In this document: positions 50,013 to 58,344 of the stretch, piece by piece
Layout: each line of letters opens with the position of its first letter
Numbering within the stretch: the stretch's first letter is position 1
From: Glycomyces artemisiae
Lineage (GTDB): Bacteria > Actinomycetota > Actinomycetes > Mycobacteriales > Micromonosporaceae
NCBI RefSeq assembly: GCF_003002955.1
Contig: NZ_PVTJ01000003.1
Location: 372,001 to 436,000, forward strand
Length of the DNA: 64,000 nt
Direction of reading: 5' to 3'
Translations under genes and position numbers: made by a program
Notes under the pieces: generated by a model
What the model saw: only the letters and a program-made list of their open reading frames with translations
The model's database searches: none
Told to the model about the DNA's origin: nothing

Positions 50013-50546
50013 ATGGACTCCCGATCACCCGAGCTGCGCAGCGAGCGGCTCGTCCTCGACCGGTACGTTCCCTCCGACGAGGAGGACTTCGTCGCCCTGT
50101 TCATGGACGAGCGCGTCTCGCGGTTCATGGGCGACGGGCCCGAGCCCGAGGAGAGCGTGCGGGCGCTGTTCCGGCGGGTCTTCTCGAAGGTCTACGACAC
50201 CGGCGCGTTCGACGTGTGGGCCGTCCGCGAGAACGGGTTCCTCGTCGGGCACGCCGAGATCAAGCCGACCGAGGTCTCCGGCGGCCACGAGCTCATCTAC
50301 GCCCTCGCCCACCGCGCCTGGGGCCGCGGCCTCGGCACCGAACTCGCGAAGACGATCACCGCCTACGGCTTCGACGCGCTCGGCCTCGACGCCGTCCACG
50401 CCACCGTCGCCGCCGAGAACACCGCCTCCCTCGCCGTCATGGCGAAGATCGGGTTCAAGCACATGCGCGACAAGGACAACGACGACGGCACCGTCACCCG
50501 CGTCCTCACCCTCGCCAGAGCCGACGCCCACTGGCACCGGCCCTAG
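50013..50546 (+). CDS. GNAT acetyltransferase (RimJ/RimL type)
   Basis: 177 residues. Acetyl-CoA site HRAWGRGLGTELAKTITAYGFDALGLDAVHATVAAENTASLAVMAKIGF (~residues 106-153) with the R/Q-x-x-G-x-G/A loop and the asparagine-containing VAAENTAS, typical of ribosomal-protein-alanine-acetyltransferase relatives. Substrate could be a protein N-terminus or a small molecule. Single-gene unit between the aztD terminator and a convergent ArsR gene (3-bp gap). Confidence 0.85.
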   Translation: MDSRSPELRSERLVLDRYVPSDEEDFVALFMDERVSRFMGDGPEPEESVRALFRRVFSKVYDTGAFDVWAVRENGFLVGHAEIKPTEVSGGHELIYALAHRAWGRGLGTELAKTITAYGFDALGLDAVHATVAAENTASLAVMAKIGFKHMRDKDNDDGTVTRVLTLARADAHWHRP

Positions 50547-50549
50547 GGC

Positions 50550-51635
50550 TCAGCGCAGCACGGCCGCCAGCAGGTCGGAGCCGAGCGCGGTCAGGTCGGA
50601 CAGGCTGAGGGTGTAGCGGACGTAGCGGCCGTGGCGCTGGGAGGTGAGGAGGCCCGCGCGGCGCAGGACCGCGAGGTGGCGGGAGACCTCCGGGGGCGAC
50701 AGCTCCCAAGCGTGGGCGAGTTCGCCGGTGGTGTGCGCCCCGCGGGCCAGGGTGCGCAGCAGGCGCAGGCGCACGGGATGCGCGAGGGCCTCCAGCCGCA
50801 GCGTGACCGTCTCCAGCGAGACCGGCGCGGGCGCGTCCGGTTCGGCGACCGGGTACTGGACGACCGGCCGCCACCCGGCGGCGTAGACCGCGACCAGATG
50901 CGGGCGGCCGAAGACGCTGGGCAGAAAGGTGACTCCGGCCCCGTCGGCGGCGGTCGCGGAGTCCTGCAGCTTGTCCACGACGATGACGCCGCCGTCCGGC
51001 GCCAGCGCGACGGCGCTGGAGACCGACGTGAGCGCCGCACCGAGGCCCCGGCGCGCCAGCAGATCGCTCTTCAGGCGCCGGTCGTCGGCGAGCTGCACGG
51101 CGACCCCGGCCCAGGCGGCGTCGAAGAACGCCTCGGCGCACTCCTCAAGGGTGCTGCGCACGCGCGCCCGCACGGCCGCGGGGTCCGCGAGCAGCCGCTC
51201 CGCGAACGCCTCCTGGACCGCGCCGCGGGCCTGGGCGAGGCCCAGCGCCCGGTCGCGCGCGGCCGCGTCGGCGAGCGGCGACGGGGCGGCGAAGCGGACC
51301 CGGTTGCTGCCGCAGGTGGTGACGAGCGCGGCGGTCACGTACGCCTCGTCGTCGATCCGGTCCACGTCGTCGAGCTCCTCGGCGAGCGTCGGCCGCGGAC
51401 GCGCGGGCACGAGGAAGTCCGCTCGCGAAGAGCGCCAGAGGAACTCCGCCTCCTTGAGCCGCTCGGCCAGCTCCGGCCGCAGCCCGGCCCAGACGCTCCC
51501 GGCCCACCCGACGTGCTGCGGGTGGTGCGCGGGCTCGGCCAGCACGTGCAGCATCGCGGTCAGCTCCGCCAGCGGGGACACCGAGAACCGCACCCGCCCG
51601 GGCGGCAGTCCGCCGATATCGATCCGCAACACCAT
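50550..51635 (-). CDS. ArsR-type HTH regulator with DUF5937-like N-terminal domain
   Basis: 361 residues. The first ~260 residues form the DUF5937-type domain seen before ArsR HTHs in actinomycetes (FSVSPLAELTAMLHVLAEPAHHPQHVGW). The C-terminal winged helix is LRLEALAHPVRLRLLRTLARGAHTTGELAHAWELSPPEVSRHLAVLRRAGLLTSQRHGRYVRY (~residues 282-344). No conserved metal-binding CxC motif in the HTH. Divergent from an MFS transporter, with TTGACG/CGTCAA between the starts, so it likely represses that exporter. Confidence 0.84.
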   Translation of the reverse strand: MVLRIDIGGLPPGRVRFSVSPLAELTAMLHVLAEPAHHPQHVGWAGSVWAGLRPELAERLKEAEFLWRSSRADFLVPARPRPTLAEELDDVDRIDDEAYVTAALVTTCGSNRVRFAAPSPLADAAARDRALGLAQARGAVQEAFAERLLADPAAVRARVRSTLEECAEAFFDAAWAGVAVQLADDRRLKSDLLARRGLGAALTSVSSAVALAPDGGVIVVDKLQDSATAADGAGVTFLPSVFGRPHLVAVYAAGWRPVVQYPVAEPDAPAPVSLETVTLRLEALAHPVRLRLLRTLARGAHTTGELAHAWELSPPEVSRHLAVLRRAGLLTSQRHGRYVRYTLSLSDLTALGSDLLAAVLR

Positions 51636-51676
51636 GCCCCCATTGTCGGCGGTCGCCGGACCGGTGGCCGCGTCGG

Positions 51677-51732
51677 TTGACGAACACCGTCAATCGATGC
51701 GGCCCCGCAGGCGGCCGACCACATCGTTGACG
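51677..51732. promoter_or_regulatory. ArsR operator between regulator and MFS gene
   Basis: TTGACG-AACAC-CGTCAA (51677-51693, perfect) plus an extra half site TTGACG (51727-51732) that ends 2 bp before the MFS ATG. Cooperative binding over both would cover the 99-bp divergent region. Confidence 0.62.
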
Positions 51733-51734
51733 CC

Positions 51735-52940
51735 ATGCCGACCACCCTGAAGACCCGGCCGCGCGACCTCGTCCGCGCCTCCGGAGGCCCCCGCTACGCC
51801 GTCGCCCTGTCGATCGACGCGATCGGCACCGGGCTGCTCCGGCCGTTCCTGCTGCTCTACGGCGTGACCGTGCTGGAGCTGTCCGCGCCCGCCACCGGCG
51901 TCGCCATGACCGCCGGGATCGTCGCGGCCCTCGCGTGCACGCCGTTCGCGGGGCAGTGGCTGGACCGGGGCGCGCGCAGCACCGTCGTGGCGGCCTCCAT
52001 GCTGGTGCGGGTGCTGGGCGTGGCGCTGCTGCTCGCCTCGCCCGCCGGGAACGTGTGGACGTTCGCCGCGGCGGCCCTGCTCCTCGGCGTCGGCAACCAG
52101 GCGTGGCCCACTGCCCACTCGGCCCTGGTCGCGACGGTCTCCCAAGGGCGCGAACGCGACGCGGCCCTCGCGGCCGGGCGGGCCCTGCGCAACGCGGGCA
52201 TGGGCGCGGGCGCGCTCCTCGCCATCGCGTTCCTCACCGGCGGCGCCGCCGCCTTGCAGGCGCTCGCGGCCGTCACCGGGCTCGCCTACCTCGCGGCGGC
52301 GGCCCTGACCTGGTCGGTGCGCCTGCGCGCGGACCCGGCGGACGCCGAGGGCGGGGAGGAGCCCGCAGGGCCGCTGCCTCGGATGCGGACCCTGCTGGCC
52401 GCCAACGTCGTCTACACGTTCTGCCTCAACGTCCCCGAGATCGCGCTCCCCCTGGTCCTGGTGACCCAGCTCGACGCCTCCCCGGCCTGGTCGGCGGTCA
52501 TCTTCGTCGCGAACACGGTCATGGTGGTCACGTTGCAGGTGCCGGTCACGGTCCTGCTGTCGCGCTACCCGCGGCGGGCCGTGCTCGCGGCCGGCGGCGC
52601 GGTCCTCAGCGTCTCCTACCTCGGCTTCCTCGCCGCGACCCTGCTCGGCCACGGCTGGGCGGCACCGGCGATCGCGGCGGTGTCCCTGGTCTGCACCTTC
52701 GGCGAGATCCTCTACGCGGGCACCGCGACCGCCCTCGTCACCGCCGTCGCCCCGGCCCGCGCGATCGGCCGCGCCCTCGCCCGCTTCCAGCTCTCCACCG
52801 GCTTCGGCCTCGCCGTCTCCCCCGCGGCGATCACCGCCCTCGCCGCCCTCGGCCCGACCGCGCTCTGGGGCGCCCTCACCGCCGCGACCCTCGCCTCGGC
52901 CGCCGCCGTCGCCGCCGAGAAGGACCTCGGCCCGCAGTGA
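51735..52940 (+). CDS. MFS transporter
   Basis: 401 residues, twelve membrane segments in two halves. Typical features are the loop after TM2 (AGQWLDRGARSTVVAASMLVRVLG, ~residues 73-96), the central charged loop (RADPADAEGGEEPAGPLPRMR, ~residues 198-218) and a second-half copy SRYPRRAVLAAGGAVL. Probably exports a drug or metabolite, under the divergent ArsR-type regulator. The frame stays open after its stop into a regulator-like remnant. Confidence 0.85.
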   Translation: MPTTLKTRPRDLVRASGGPRYAVALSIDAIGTGLLRPFLLLYGVTVLELSAPATGVAMTAGIVAALACTPFAGQWLDRGARSTVVAASMLVRVLGVALLLASPAGNVWTFAAAALLLGVGNQAWPTAHSALVATVSQGRERDAALAAGRALRNAGMGAGALLAIAFLTGGAAALQALAAVTGLAYLAAAALTWSVRLRADPADAEGGEEPAGPLPRMRTLLAANVVYTFCLNVPEIALPLVLVTQLDASPAWSAVIFVANTVMVVTLQVPVTVLLSRYPRRAVLAAGGAVLSVSYLGFLAATLLGHGWAAPAIAAVSLVCTFGEILYAGTATALVTAVAPARAIGRALARFQLSTGFGLAVSPAAITALAALGPTALWGALTAATLASAAAVAAEKDLGPQ

Positions 52941-53153
52941 TCCGATGACGGTCAGGTCCGCGCCGTCCTCTGGGGCGCGGGCCAGGGCCCGGAGCTCTCC
53001 GCGGCGTTCGGCGCGGCGGTCGCGGCGCTCGTGGAGGAGTACAGCGGCGAGGAGCTCGCGTTCCTGTACCGGCACCAGCGCGCCGTGAGCGGGATCTACC
53101 TCGCGCAGCTCGAAGCGCTGCGGAAGCGGCCGGGCGGCGCCGGCCGCGAGTGA
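52941..53153 (+). pseudogene. Remnant resembling the C-terminal part of a MarR-like regulator
   Basis: Directly after the MFS stop and in the same frame, 70 codons without a start read like the end of a regulator: GQVRAVLWGAGQGPELSAAF, then a helix with VEEYSGEELAFLYRHQRAVSGIYLAQLEALRKR. The pattern (wing strand, then long amphipathic helix) suits MarR C-termini. There is no usable start codon except GTG 53031, deep inside. A deletion that removed the N-terminal half is the simplest explanation. Confidence 0.45.
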
Positions 53154-53180
53154 GGGCCGCCCGGCATCGCCGGGCGGCCC
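53154..53180. terminator. Bidirectional terminator before DUF7144 gene
   Basis: Perfect 12-bp stem GGGCCGCCCGGC/GCCGGGCGGCCC (53154-53165 with 53169-53180), 3-nt loop ATC, between the remnant's stop and the convergent DUF7144 stop at 53195. Confidence 0.8.
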
Positions 53181-53194
53181 TGTATCGGCGGGTA

Positions 53195-53767
53195 TTACTC
53201 GGGGTCCATGGGCCGCTGGGCGGGGCGGGTCATCGACTCGGCCTGCGCGGTCGGCGCGTCCTCGGTCTGGCGGTCGTACATGGTGCGGCTCGGGTTCGCG
53301 AAGGGCTCGCCCGGCTGGGTGTCCTTGGTGCTCCAGTCGGACGCCTCGCCGGCCCGGTAGCCGTCGTACTCGGCCTCGGCGGCGGTGCTGGTCGCCGCGA
53401 GGGACCAGATCACGAACACGTCGACCGCGATCACGGTGATCGCCCACAGCGGCTGGTACGGCATCCAGAAGAACTGCGCGGTCGCCGAGAGCACCGCGAG
53501 CACGATGCCGATCCAGCGGGCCCACGCGCGGCCCGAGAAGATGAACATACCGGTCACGGCCGCGAGCGCACCGATGATGAGGTGCGTCCAGCCCCAGCCG
53601 GTGAGGTCGAGCTGGAGCATGTAGTTCGGCGTGGTCACGAAGATCTCGTCCTCGGCGATCGCGGCGAGGCCCATGAGGACCTGCCAGACGCCGACCATGA
53701 TCATCAGGCACGCGGCAAGCGTTGTCCCTCCTGCCGCCCATGCCGCTCGGCTGTTGTTCTGCGCCAT
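53195..53767 (-). CDS. DUF7144-family membrane protein
   Basis: 190 residues. Four membrane helices: LAACLMIMVGVWQVLMGLAAI, WGWTHLIIGALAAVTGMFIF, WIGIVLAVLSATAQFFWM and LWAITVIAVDVFVIWSLA. The motif LDLTGWGWTHLIIG (~residues 53-66) and PYQPLWAITVIAVDVFVIW are typical of this actinobacterial family. A polar, disordered C-terminal tail (~145-190) is rich in acidic residues, Pro and Thr. Function unknown. Monocistronic. Confidence 0.8.
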   Translation of the reverse strand: MAQNNSRAAWAAGGTTLAACLMIMVGVWQVLMGLAAIAEDEIFVTTPNYMLQLDLTGWGWTHLIIGALAAVTGMFIFSGRAWARWIGIVLAVLSATAQFFWMPYQPLWAITVIAVDVFVIWSLAATSTAAEAEYDGYRAGEASDWSTKDTQPGEPFANPSRTMYDRQTEDAPTAQAESMTRPAQRPMDPE

Positions 53768-53897
53768 AGTGATGCCTCCGTTCGACCTGGAGACGGCCGC
53801 GGAACCCGGCGGTGCCCTCAGGCCCGCAGGCCGCCAATCAGCCTGATCGTAACGCCGGAAACCATCAGAAATTGGTTATTGTTCACATTCGGTCCCG

Positions 53898-54773
53898 CTA
53901 CCGGACCAGGAGGCCCCGCACGAACGCGGCGATGCGGGCCGGGTCCTCCTCGGCCATGAAGTGGCCCAGGTCGACCGGCTCGTACGCGAAGTCGGGCGCC
54001 CAGGCGGCCCAGATCTTCTCGGGGTCGAAGCCGAGCCTGCTCCCCCAGTCCTGGGAGATCGCGGCGACGGGCATGGCGAGGGTGCGGCCCTCGGCGCGGT
54101 CGGCGCGGTCCATGTCGAGGTCGATTCCGGCGGTGGCGCGGTAGTCGGCGACGATCGACGGCACCGCGTCCACGGAGGCGCGGAGGTAGTGCTCGCGCAG
54201 CTCGGGAGCGAACGTGGTCCCGGCGGGGTCCCACGCGTCGAGGAACGACGCGAAGAAGTCCTCGGCCACGGCGGCGATCATCCGCTCGGGCAGGCCCTTC
54301 GGCTGCGCCATGAGGTAGAGGTGCCAGGCGACCTTCGCGTCGGCGCCGTGCAGGACGTCCCAGGAGTCCAGGGTCGGGAGCACGTCGAGGATGCCGAGGT
54401 GCGAGACGGCCTCCGGGTGGTCGAGGCCGGCGCGGACGCCGACGAGCGCGCCGCGGTCGTGGCCGATCAGGGCGAAGCGCTCGTGGCCCAACTGGGCGGC
54501 GACGGCGAGGACGTCGTTCGCCATGGTGCGCTTCGAGTACGTGTCCGGGGCGGTCTCCTCGGGCTTGCCGCTGTCGCCGTAGCCGCGGAGGTCCGGGGCG
54601 ATGACGGTGTGGTCGCGGACGAGGTCCTGCGCGACGGCGCTCCACATCACGTGGGTCTGCGGGAAGCCGTGCAGGAGGACCACGGGCGGGCCCTCGCCCG
54701 CGTGGGCGACGTTGAGGTCGACGCCGTCGGCGCCGGGGATGCGGTCGTAGGCGAAGCCGGGGATCGCGGTCAT
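53898..54773 (-). CDS. Alpha/beta hydrolase, haloacetate-dehalogenase-like
   Basis: 291 residues. Oxyanion-hole motif LLHGFPQTHVMW (~residues 33-44), DLRGYGDSGKP, nucleophile elbow GHDRGALVGVRAGLDHP (Asp nucleophile, ~residue 105) and C-terminal His in LGHFMAEEDP (~residue 271). The Asp instead of Ser and the HGFPQT/DHPE pattern match fluoroacetate/haloacetate dehalogenase and epoxide-hydrolase-like enzymes. Coupled to a TetR gene by a 4-bp overlap, so it is probably induced by its substrate. Confidence 0.83.
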   Translation of the reverse strand: MTAIPGFAYDRIPGADGVDLNVAHAGEGPPVVLLHGFPQTHVMWSAVAQDLVRDHTVIAPDLRGYGDSGKPEETAPDTYSKRTMANDVLAVAAQLGHERFALIGHDRGALVGVRAGLDHPEAVSHLGILDVLPTLDSWDVLHGADAKVAWHLYLMAQPKGLPERMIAAVAEDFFASFLDAWDPAGTTFAPELREHYLRASVDAVPSIVADYRATAGIDLDMDRADRAEGRTLAMPVAAISQDWGSRLGFDPEKIWAAWAPDFAYEPVDLGHFMAEEDPARIAAFVRGLLVR

Positions 54774-55450
54774 GACTGGTCCTTTCGGTCGGTGGTCTGG
54801 ATATCGGCGGCCGGGATGGAGGCGGGAGTGGGGCGGCCCGAGAAGATGCCGTGCTGTCCGGCGGCGACGCCGCTGCGCAGGGCGGGGATGAGGACGGCGT
54901 CGGTGAGCGCCTCGCGGTAGGCCGCGTCGGTGGTGAGGCCGTTGAGCTTGCGGAGGACGAGTACCGCGGCGCCGACCTCCTCGTAGGCGAACGGGTCGGC
55001 GGCGGCGGGGAGTTCGCCGCGTTCGATCGCGGCGCGGAGCACGGCGTCGGTGAGGCGGGCGCCGGTCGGGCCCGCGGAGTCCTCGATGTACTGGCAGAGT
55101 TCCGGATCGCGAAGGCCCGCTTGGAGGATGGTGAGGCTGACGGAGGAGCCCGCCTCCATGGTCGCCTCCAGGCGTTCGAGCAGGGCGAGCAGGTCGCCGC
55201 GGAGCGAGCCGGTGTCGATCGGGTCCGGCTTGTTGCCCGCGGCGGGCCCGGCCTTGATGGCGGCGACGACCATCTCCTGCCTGGTGGCCCAGCGGCGGTA
55301 GAGGGTCTTCTTCGATGCCTGGGCGCGGCGGGCGACCTCCTCGAAGGTCACGCCGTCGATGCCCGCTTCCCCGAGCAGGGCGAGCACGATCCGCAGGATC
55401 TCCGCCTCGCGGGCGTCGTCGCGCGGGCGGCCCGGGGGCCGCGGTTGCAC
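54770..55450 (-). CDS. TetR-family regulator coupled to the hydrolase
   Basis: 226 residues from GTG 55450 (MQPRPPGRPRDD). GTG 55465 lies inside the operator palindrome, which argues against it. HTH VTFEEVARRAQASKKTLYRRWATRQEMV (~residues 33-60) and a C-terminal TetR_C domain ending in a long Pro/Ala tail. Upstream of the hydrolase in one operon (ATGA overlap). The operator at 55452-55479 suggests autoregulation of both. Confidence 0.82.
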   Translation of the reverse strand: MQPRPPGRPRDDAREAEILRIVLALLGEAGIDGVTFEEVARRAQASKKTLYRRWATRQEMVVAAIKAGPAAGNKPDPIDTGSLRGDLLALLERLEATMEAGSSVSLTILQAGLRDPELCQYIEDSAGPTGARLTDAVLRAAIERGELPAAADPFAYEEVGAAVLVLRKLNGLTTDAAYREALTDAVLIPALRSGVAAGQHGIFSGRPTPASIPAADIQTTDRKDQS

Positions 55451-55451
55451 A

Positions 55452-55479
55452 TTAGGATACGTCACGGGTCGTATCCTAA
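55452..55479. promoter_or_regulatory. TetR operator, perfect 10-bp inverted repeat
   Basis: TTAGGATACG (55452-55461), 8-bp centre, CGTATCCTAA (55470-55479). It sits immediately upstream of the preferred TetR start codon. Confidence 0.72.
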
Positions 55480-55517
55480 CACGGTCCCGGAGCGCTCCGG
55501 CCCACCCGGGAGCCGGG

Positions 55518-56486
55518 TCAGGCGGCGGCGTACATCCGGGCGACCTCCGCGGCGGTGCTCGCGAGGTCCTCGCGCAGCTCGGGCGGGGAGAGGACCTGCA
55601 CGTCGGTGCCGAAGTCGAGCAGGCGGCGGGCCACGGCCACGGACCGGAAGCGGAGCCTGACGCGGACCCAGTCGGGGTCGTCGTCGTTCGCGGGGAAGCC
55701 GCCCTCGGGCGGCGGCGCGGCGAGGTCGGCGAGGTGGCGGTGGACGAAGCGGCCCAACGCATCCCGGCGGATCCGGACCTCGGCGGCGACCTCGTCGATC
55801 CGGTCGCGCAGCTCGCGCCACAGCGCGTCGAGCTCGACGCCCGCGCGGCGGCGGGCGGGCTCGTCGAGGACCCGCGCGCCGACGATCCGGTCGGCCGCGA
55901 ACAGCCGCGGCCCGCCTTCGGCGTCGGCCACGAGGTACCAGACGCCCGCCTTGTCGACCAGGCCGTACGGGTCGATCACGTCGGCGTGCAGGCCGCCTTC
56001 GCCGCGCCAGTAGTGCAGTTGCAGGCGCCGGTCGGTGAAGACCGCCTCCTTGAGCGCGTCGAGCCCGCCCGCGGGCTCGTCCTCGCGCCGCCAGCGCACC
56101 GGGTCGATGATGATGCGCCGGTCGATGAGCTCCATGGCGTCGCGGTGCGGCGCGGGCAGCGCGGCCATGGCCTTGCGGACCGCGGACCCGAGCACGTCGC
56201 CGATCCCGTCCCCGGCCCGCTCCCCCGTGGCGAGCGCGAGGAGCGCGCCCGTCTCGTCGTCGGCCATCCCGGCGACGCTCGTGCGGTACTCGGGCGCGAG
56301 CGTGATCCCGCCGTACCGGCCCCGCTCGGTGGCGAGCGGGACGCCGGACCGGACGAGGAACCGCACGTCGCGCAGCACCGTGTTGGTGGTGACTCCGAGC
56401 CGCGCGGCGAGGTCGGGCGACGACAGCCGCCCGTGCTCGCGCAGCAGGAGCAGCATCTCCAGGAGTCGTTGCGTCCGCAGGCTCAT
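55518..56486 (-). CDS. WYL-domain (YafY-type) transcriptional regulator
   Basis: 322 residues. N-terminal HTH_11 winged helix LLEMLLLLREHGRLSSPDLAARLGVTTNTVLRDVRFLVRSGVPL (~residues 8-51), then a WYL domain (LQLHYWRGEGGLHADVIDPYGLVDKAGVWYLVADAEG, ~residues 155-191) and the C-terminal WCX extension. WYL domains sense nucleic acids or other ligands. Target unknown; it stands alone upstream of the TetR-hydrolase unit. Confidence 0.86.
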   Translation of the reverse strand: MSLRTQRLLEMLLLLREHGRLSSPDLAARLGVTTNTVLRDVRFLVRSGVPLATERGRYGGITLAPEYRTSVAGMADDETGALLALATGERAGDGIGDVLGSAVRKAMAALPAPHRDAMELIDRRIIIDPVRWRREDEPAGGLDALKEAVFTDRRLQLHYWRGEGGLHADVIDPYGLVDKAGVWYLVADAEGGPRLFAADRIVGARVLDEPARRRAGVELDALWRELRDRIDEVAAEVRIRRDALGRFVHRHLADLAAPPPEGGFPANDDDPDWVRVRLRFRSVAVARRLLDFGTDVQVLSPPELREDLASTAAEVARMYAAA

Positions 56487-56529
56487 AGCGCGCCAGCCTA
56501 TCCCGGGCGGACGCTGGGCGGCACCTGGA

Positions 56530-57504
56530 TCAGCGCGACGCCGTCGCCTCCCGGGAGCGGGCGTCGAGGGCGGCGGTCTCGGCGTCGGTGAGGCGCAGTT
56601 CGGCGGCCGCGGCGAGTTCGGCGGCCTGCTCGGGGCGGGAGGCGCCCGGGATGGCGACGACCGTGTCGCCGTAGTAGGCGAGCAGCCAGGCGAGCGCGAT
56701 CTGGCTCGGGGAGGCGCCGTGGGCCCTGCCGATCGCTGTGAGTTCGTCGATGAGCGGGCGGGTGCGTTCGACGGCGCGGGGGCCGAAGCCGCCGATCCAG
56801 CGGCGGATCGGCAGGACCTGCTTCAGGCGCTCGGGGTCGTCGTGGAACTTGCCGGTGAGGAGGCCCGAGCGCAGCGGTGAGAACGCGATGAGCGTGACGC
56901 CGAGGTCGCGGGCGGCGGCCAGGACGCCGTCGGTCTCGGCGTTGCGGTGCAGGAGGTTCAGTTGGATCTGGTTGGAGGCCAGCGCGAGTCCTTCGGCGTC
57001 GAGGACCGCGGCGGCGCGGCGCATCTGGGCGGCGCTGAAGTTCGAGACCCCGACCGCGCCCACTTTGCCGTCGGTTTGCAGCCGGGCCATGGCTTTGACC
57101 TGGGCGGGGATGGAGGAGAGGCTGCCGTGGGGCATGTGGATCTGGTGGAGGTCGATCGGGAAGTCCTGGAGTGCGGCGAGGCGGTCGCCGATGGTGGCGG
57201 GGATGCTGCGGGCGGTGCGTCCGACGGGCTGCCATTTGGTGGCGATCGCGACCTCGCCGGGTTTGACGCCGTGCTCGCGCAGGGCCGTGGTCAGGGCCCG
57301 CTCGGAGTGGCCGCCGCCGTACATCTCGGCGGTGTCGAACCAGGTGACGCCGCCGTCGAGGGCGGCGCGGACGATCGCGGTGGCGGTGTCCTGCGCAGTG
57401 GCGCGGTAGAACCGCCCGGCCGCGCCGGTGTTGCTGAACTGCATGCAGCCCAGGCCGATCGGGCTGAGTTCGCGGCCGGTGCGGCCGAGTCTGCGGAGTT
57501 GCAT
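56530..57504 (-). CDS. Aldo/keto reductase
   Basis: 324 residues. NADPH-dependent (beta/alpha)8 reductase: WFDTAEMYGGG (Asp/Tyr, ~residues 55-65), IATKWQPVG (Lys), QIHMPHG (His), GAVGVSNFSAAQM and the C-terminal cofactor site VVAIPGASRPEQAAELAAAA. Divergent from a TetR gene with GAGACA/TGTCTC sites, so likely induced by a carbonyl compound. Different clade from the other aldo/keto reductase in this window. Confidence 0.87.
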   Translation of the reverse strand: MQLRRLGRTGRELSPIGLGCMQFSNTGAAGRFYRATAQDTATAIVRAALDGGVTWFDTAEMYGGGHSERALTTALREHGVKPGEVAIATKWQPVGRTARSIPATIGDRLAALQDFPIDLHQIHMPHGSLSSIPAQVKAMARLQTDGKVGAVGVSNFSAAQMRRAAAVLDAEGLALASNQIQLNLLHRNAETDGVLAAARDLGVTLIAFSPLRSGLLTGKFHDDPERLKQVLPIRRWIGGFGPRAVERTRPLIDELTAIGRAHGASPSQIALAWLLAYYGDTVVAIPGASRPEQAAELAAAAELRLTDAETAALDARSREATASR

Positions 57505-57529
57505 GGCGCCTCCCGTCGAGGGAATTCGT

Positions 57530-57566
57530 GAGACAATTATGTCTCATCATGATACACATTTGTCTC
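57530..57566. promoter_or_regulatory. TetR operators between aldo/keto reductase and tetR
   Basis: GAGACA-ATTA-TGTCTC (57530-57545, perfect) and a degenerate second copy GATACA...TGTCTC (57551-57566). They occupy the centre of the 79-bp divergent region, which is unusually AT-rich for this DNA and holds both promoters. Confidence 0.68.
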
Positions 57567-57583
57567 TCGATTAGGCTCCCGCC

Positions 57584-58147
57584 ATGATCCGACGCCGCGA
57601 CCCCGCCGCCGAACGCCTCCTCGACGCCGCCGCCCGCGTCTTCACCGAACGCGGCCCCGGTGCGGGCATGGCCGAGGTCGCCGCCGCCGCGGGGGTCGGG
57701 CGCGCGACTCTGTACCGCTACTTCCCGAGCAGAGACGCGCTGCTGCGCGGCCTCGTGGAGGCCGCCGCCGCGGAGGTGGAGCAGCGGATCGCCGACGCCG
57801 ATGTGGACGCCGTCGACGCCCGCGAGGGCGTCGCGCGCCTCTGCCGCGGATTCATGACCGCCGGGGCCCGGTACGCGTTCCTCGCGAACCTCGGCGACGA
57901 GCCGCAGAAGGACCCCGAGATGGCCCGGCGCCTGAACGAACCCGTCCGCCGGCTCCTCGAACGCGGCGTGGCCGAGGGCCGCATCAGATCGGACCTGCCG
58001 ATCGAGGTGCTGTTCGCGCTGTTCACCGGCCTGGTCACCCAGGCCCTGCGGCTCCTGGCCGACGGCGCGGCCGGTCCCGAGCAGGCGTGCGCGGCGGTCG
58101 TGTCGGTGTTCTTCGACGGCGTCGAGCCGCGCGACACCCCGAAGTAG
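57584..58147 (+). CDS. TetR-family regulator
   Basis: 187 residues. HTH MAEVAAAAGVGRATLYRYFPSRDALLRGL (~residues 29-57), followed by a short helical ligand domain with VLFALFTGLVTQALRLLADG. Divergent from the aldo/keto reductase; the GAGACA/TGTCTC palindromes between them are the probable operators. Confidence 0.85.
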   Translation: MIRRRDPAAERLLDAAARVFTERGPGAGMAEVAAAAGVGRATLYRYFPSRDALLRGLVEAAAAEVEQRIADADVDAVDAREGVARLCRGFMTAGARYAFLANLGDEPQKDPEMARRLNEPVRRLLERGVAEGRIRSDLPIEVLFALFTGLVTQALRLLADGAAGPEQACAAVVSVFFDGVEPRDTPK

Positions 58148-58344
58148 CCCGCGTGCGCAAACGCGCCGAGCGCTGCTGAGGAGAGGTTCCGGCCGCGGCG
58201 GAAGTGAGGGCAGGGCACGCCGAACCTGTTGCGGCCGCGGGCCTCCTCGAACTTGTCTTCCAGTGCCCCAATGGGTTTCAATGGTTCCGGACACGATCCG
58301 CCCCACCCCGCCGGGCACTCCCCGGAGCACTGACAGGCAGTCAC
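58148..58344. other. Intergenic region without a recognised gene
   Basis: 197 bp between tetR and the MFS gene. It contains GC-rich partial inverted repeats around CCGCGG and GCGGCCGC (58190-58245) and probably the MFS promoter, but no convincing ORF, RNA gene or terminator. Confidence 0.5.

Noticed and set aside
58148-58344. Possible degenerate gene on the minus strand (frame with FEEARGRNRFGVPCPHFRRGRN)
   Set aside because: The frame belongs to a long antisense shadow of the flanking genes, has no start or homology I recognise, and the region is better explained as MFS promoter DNA.
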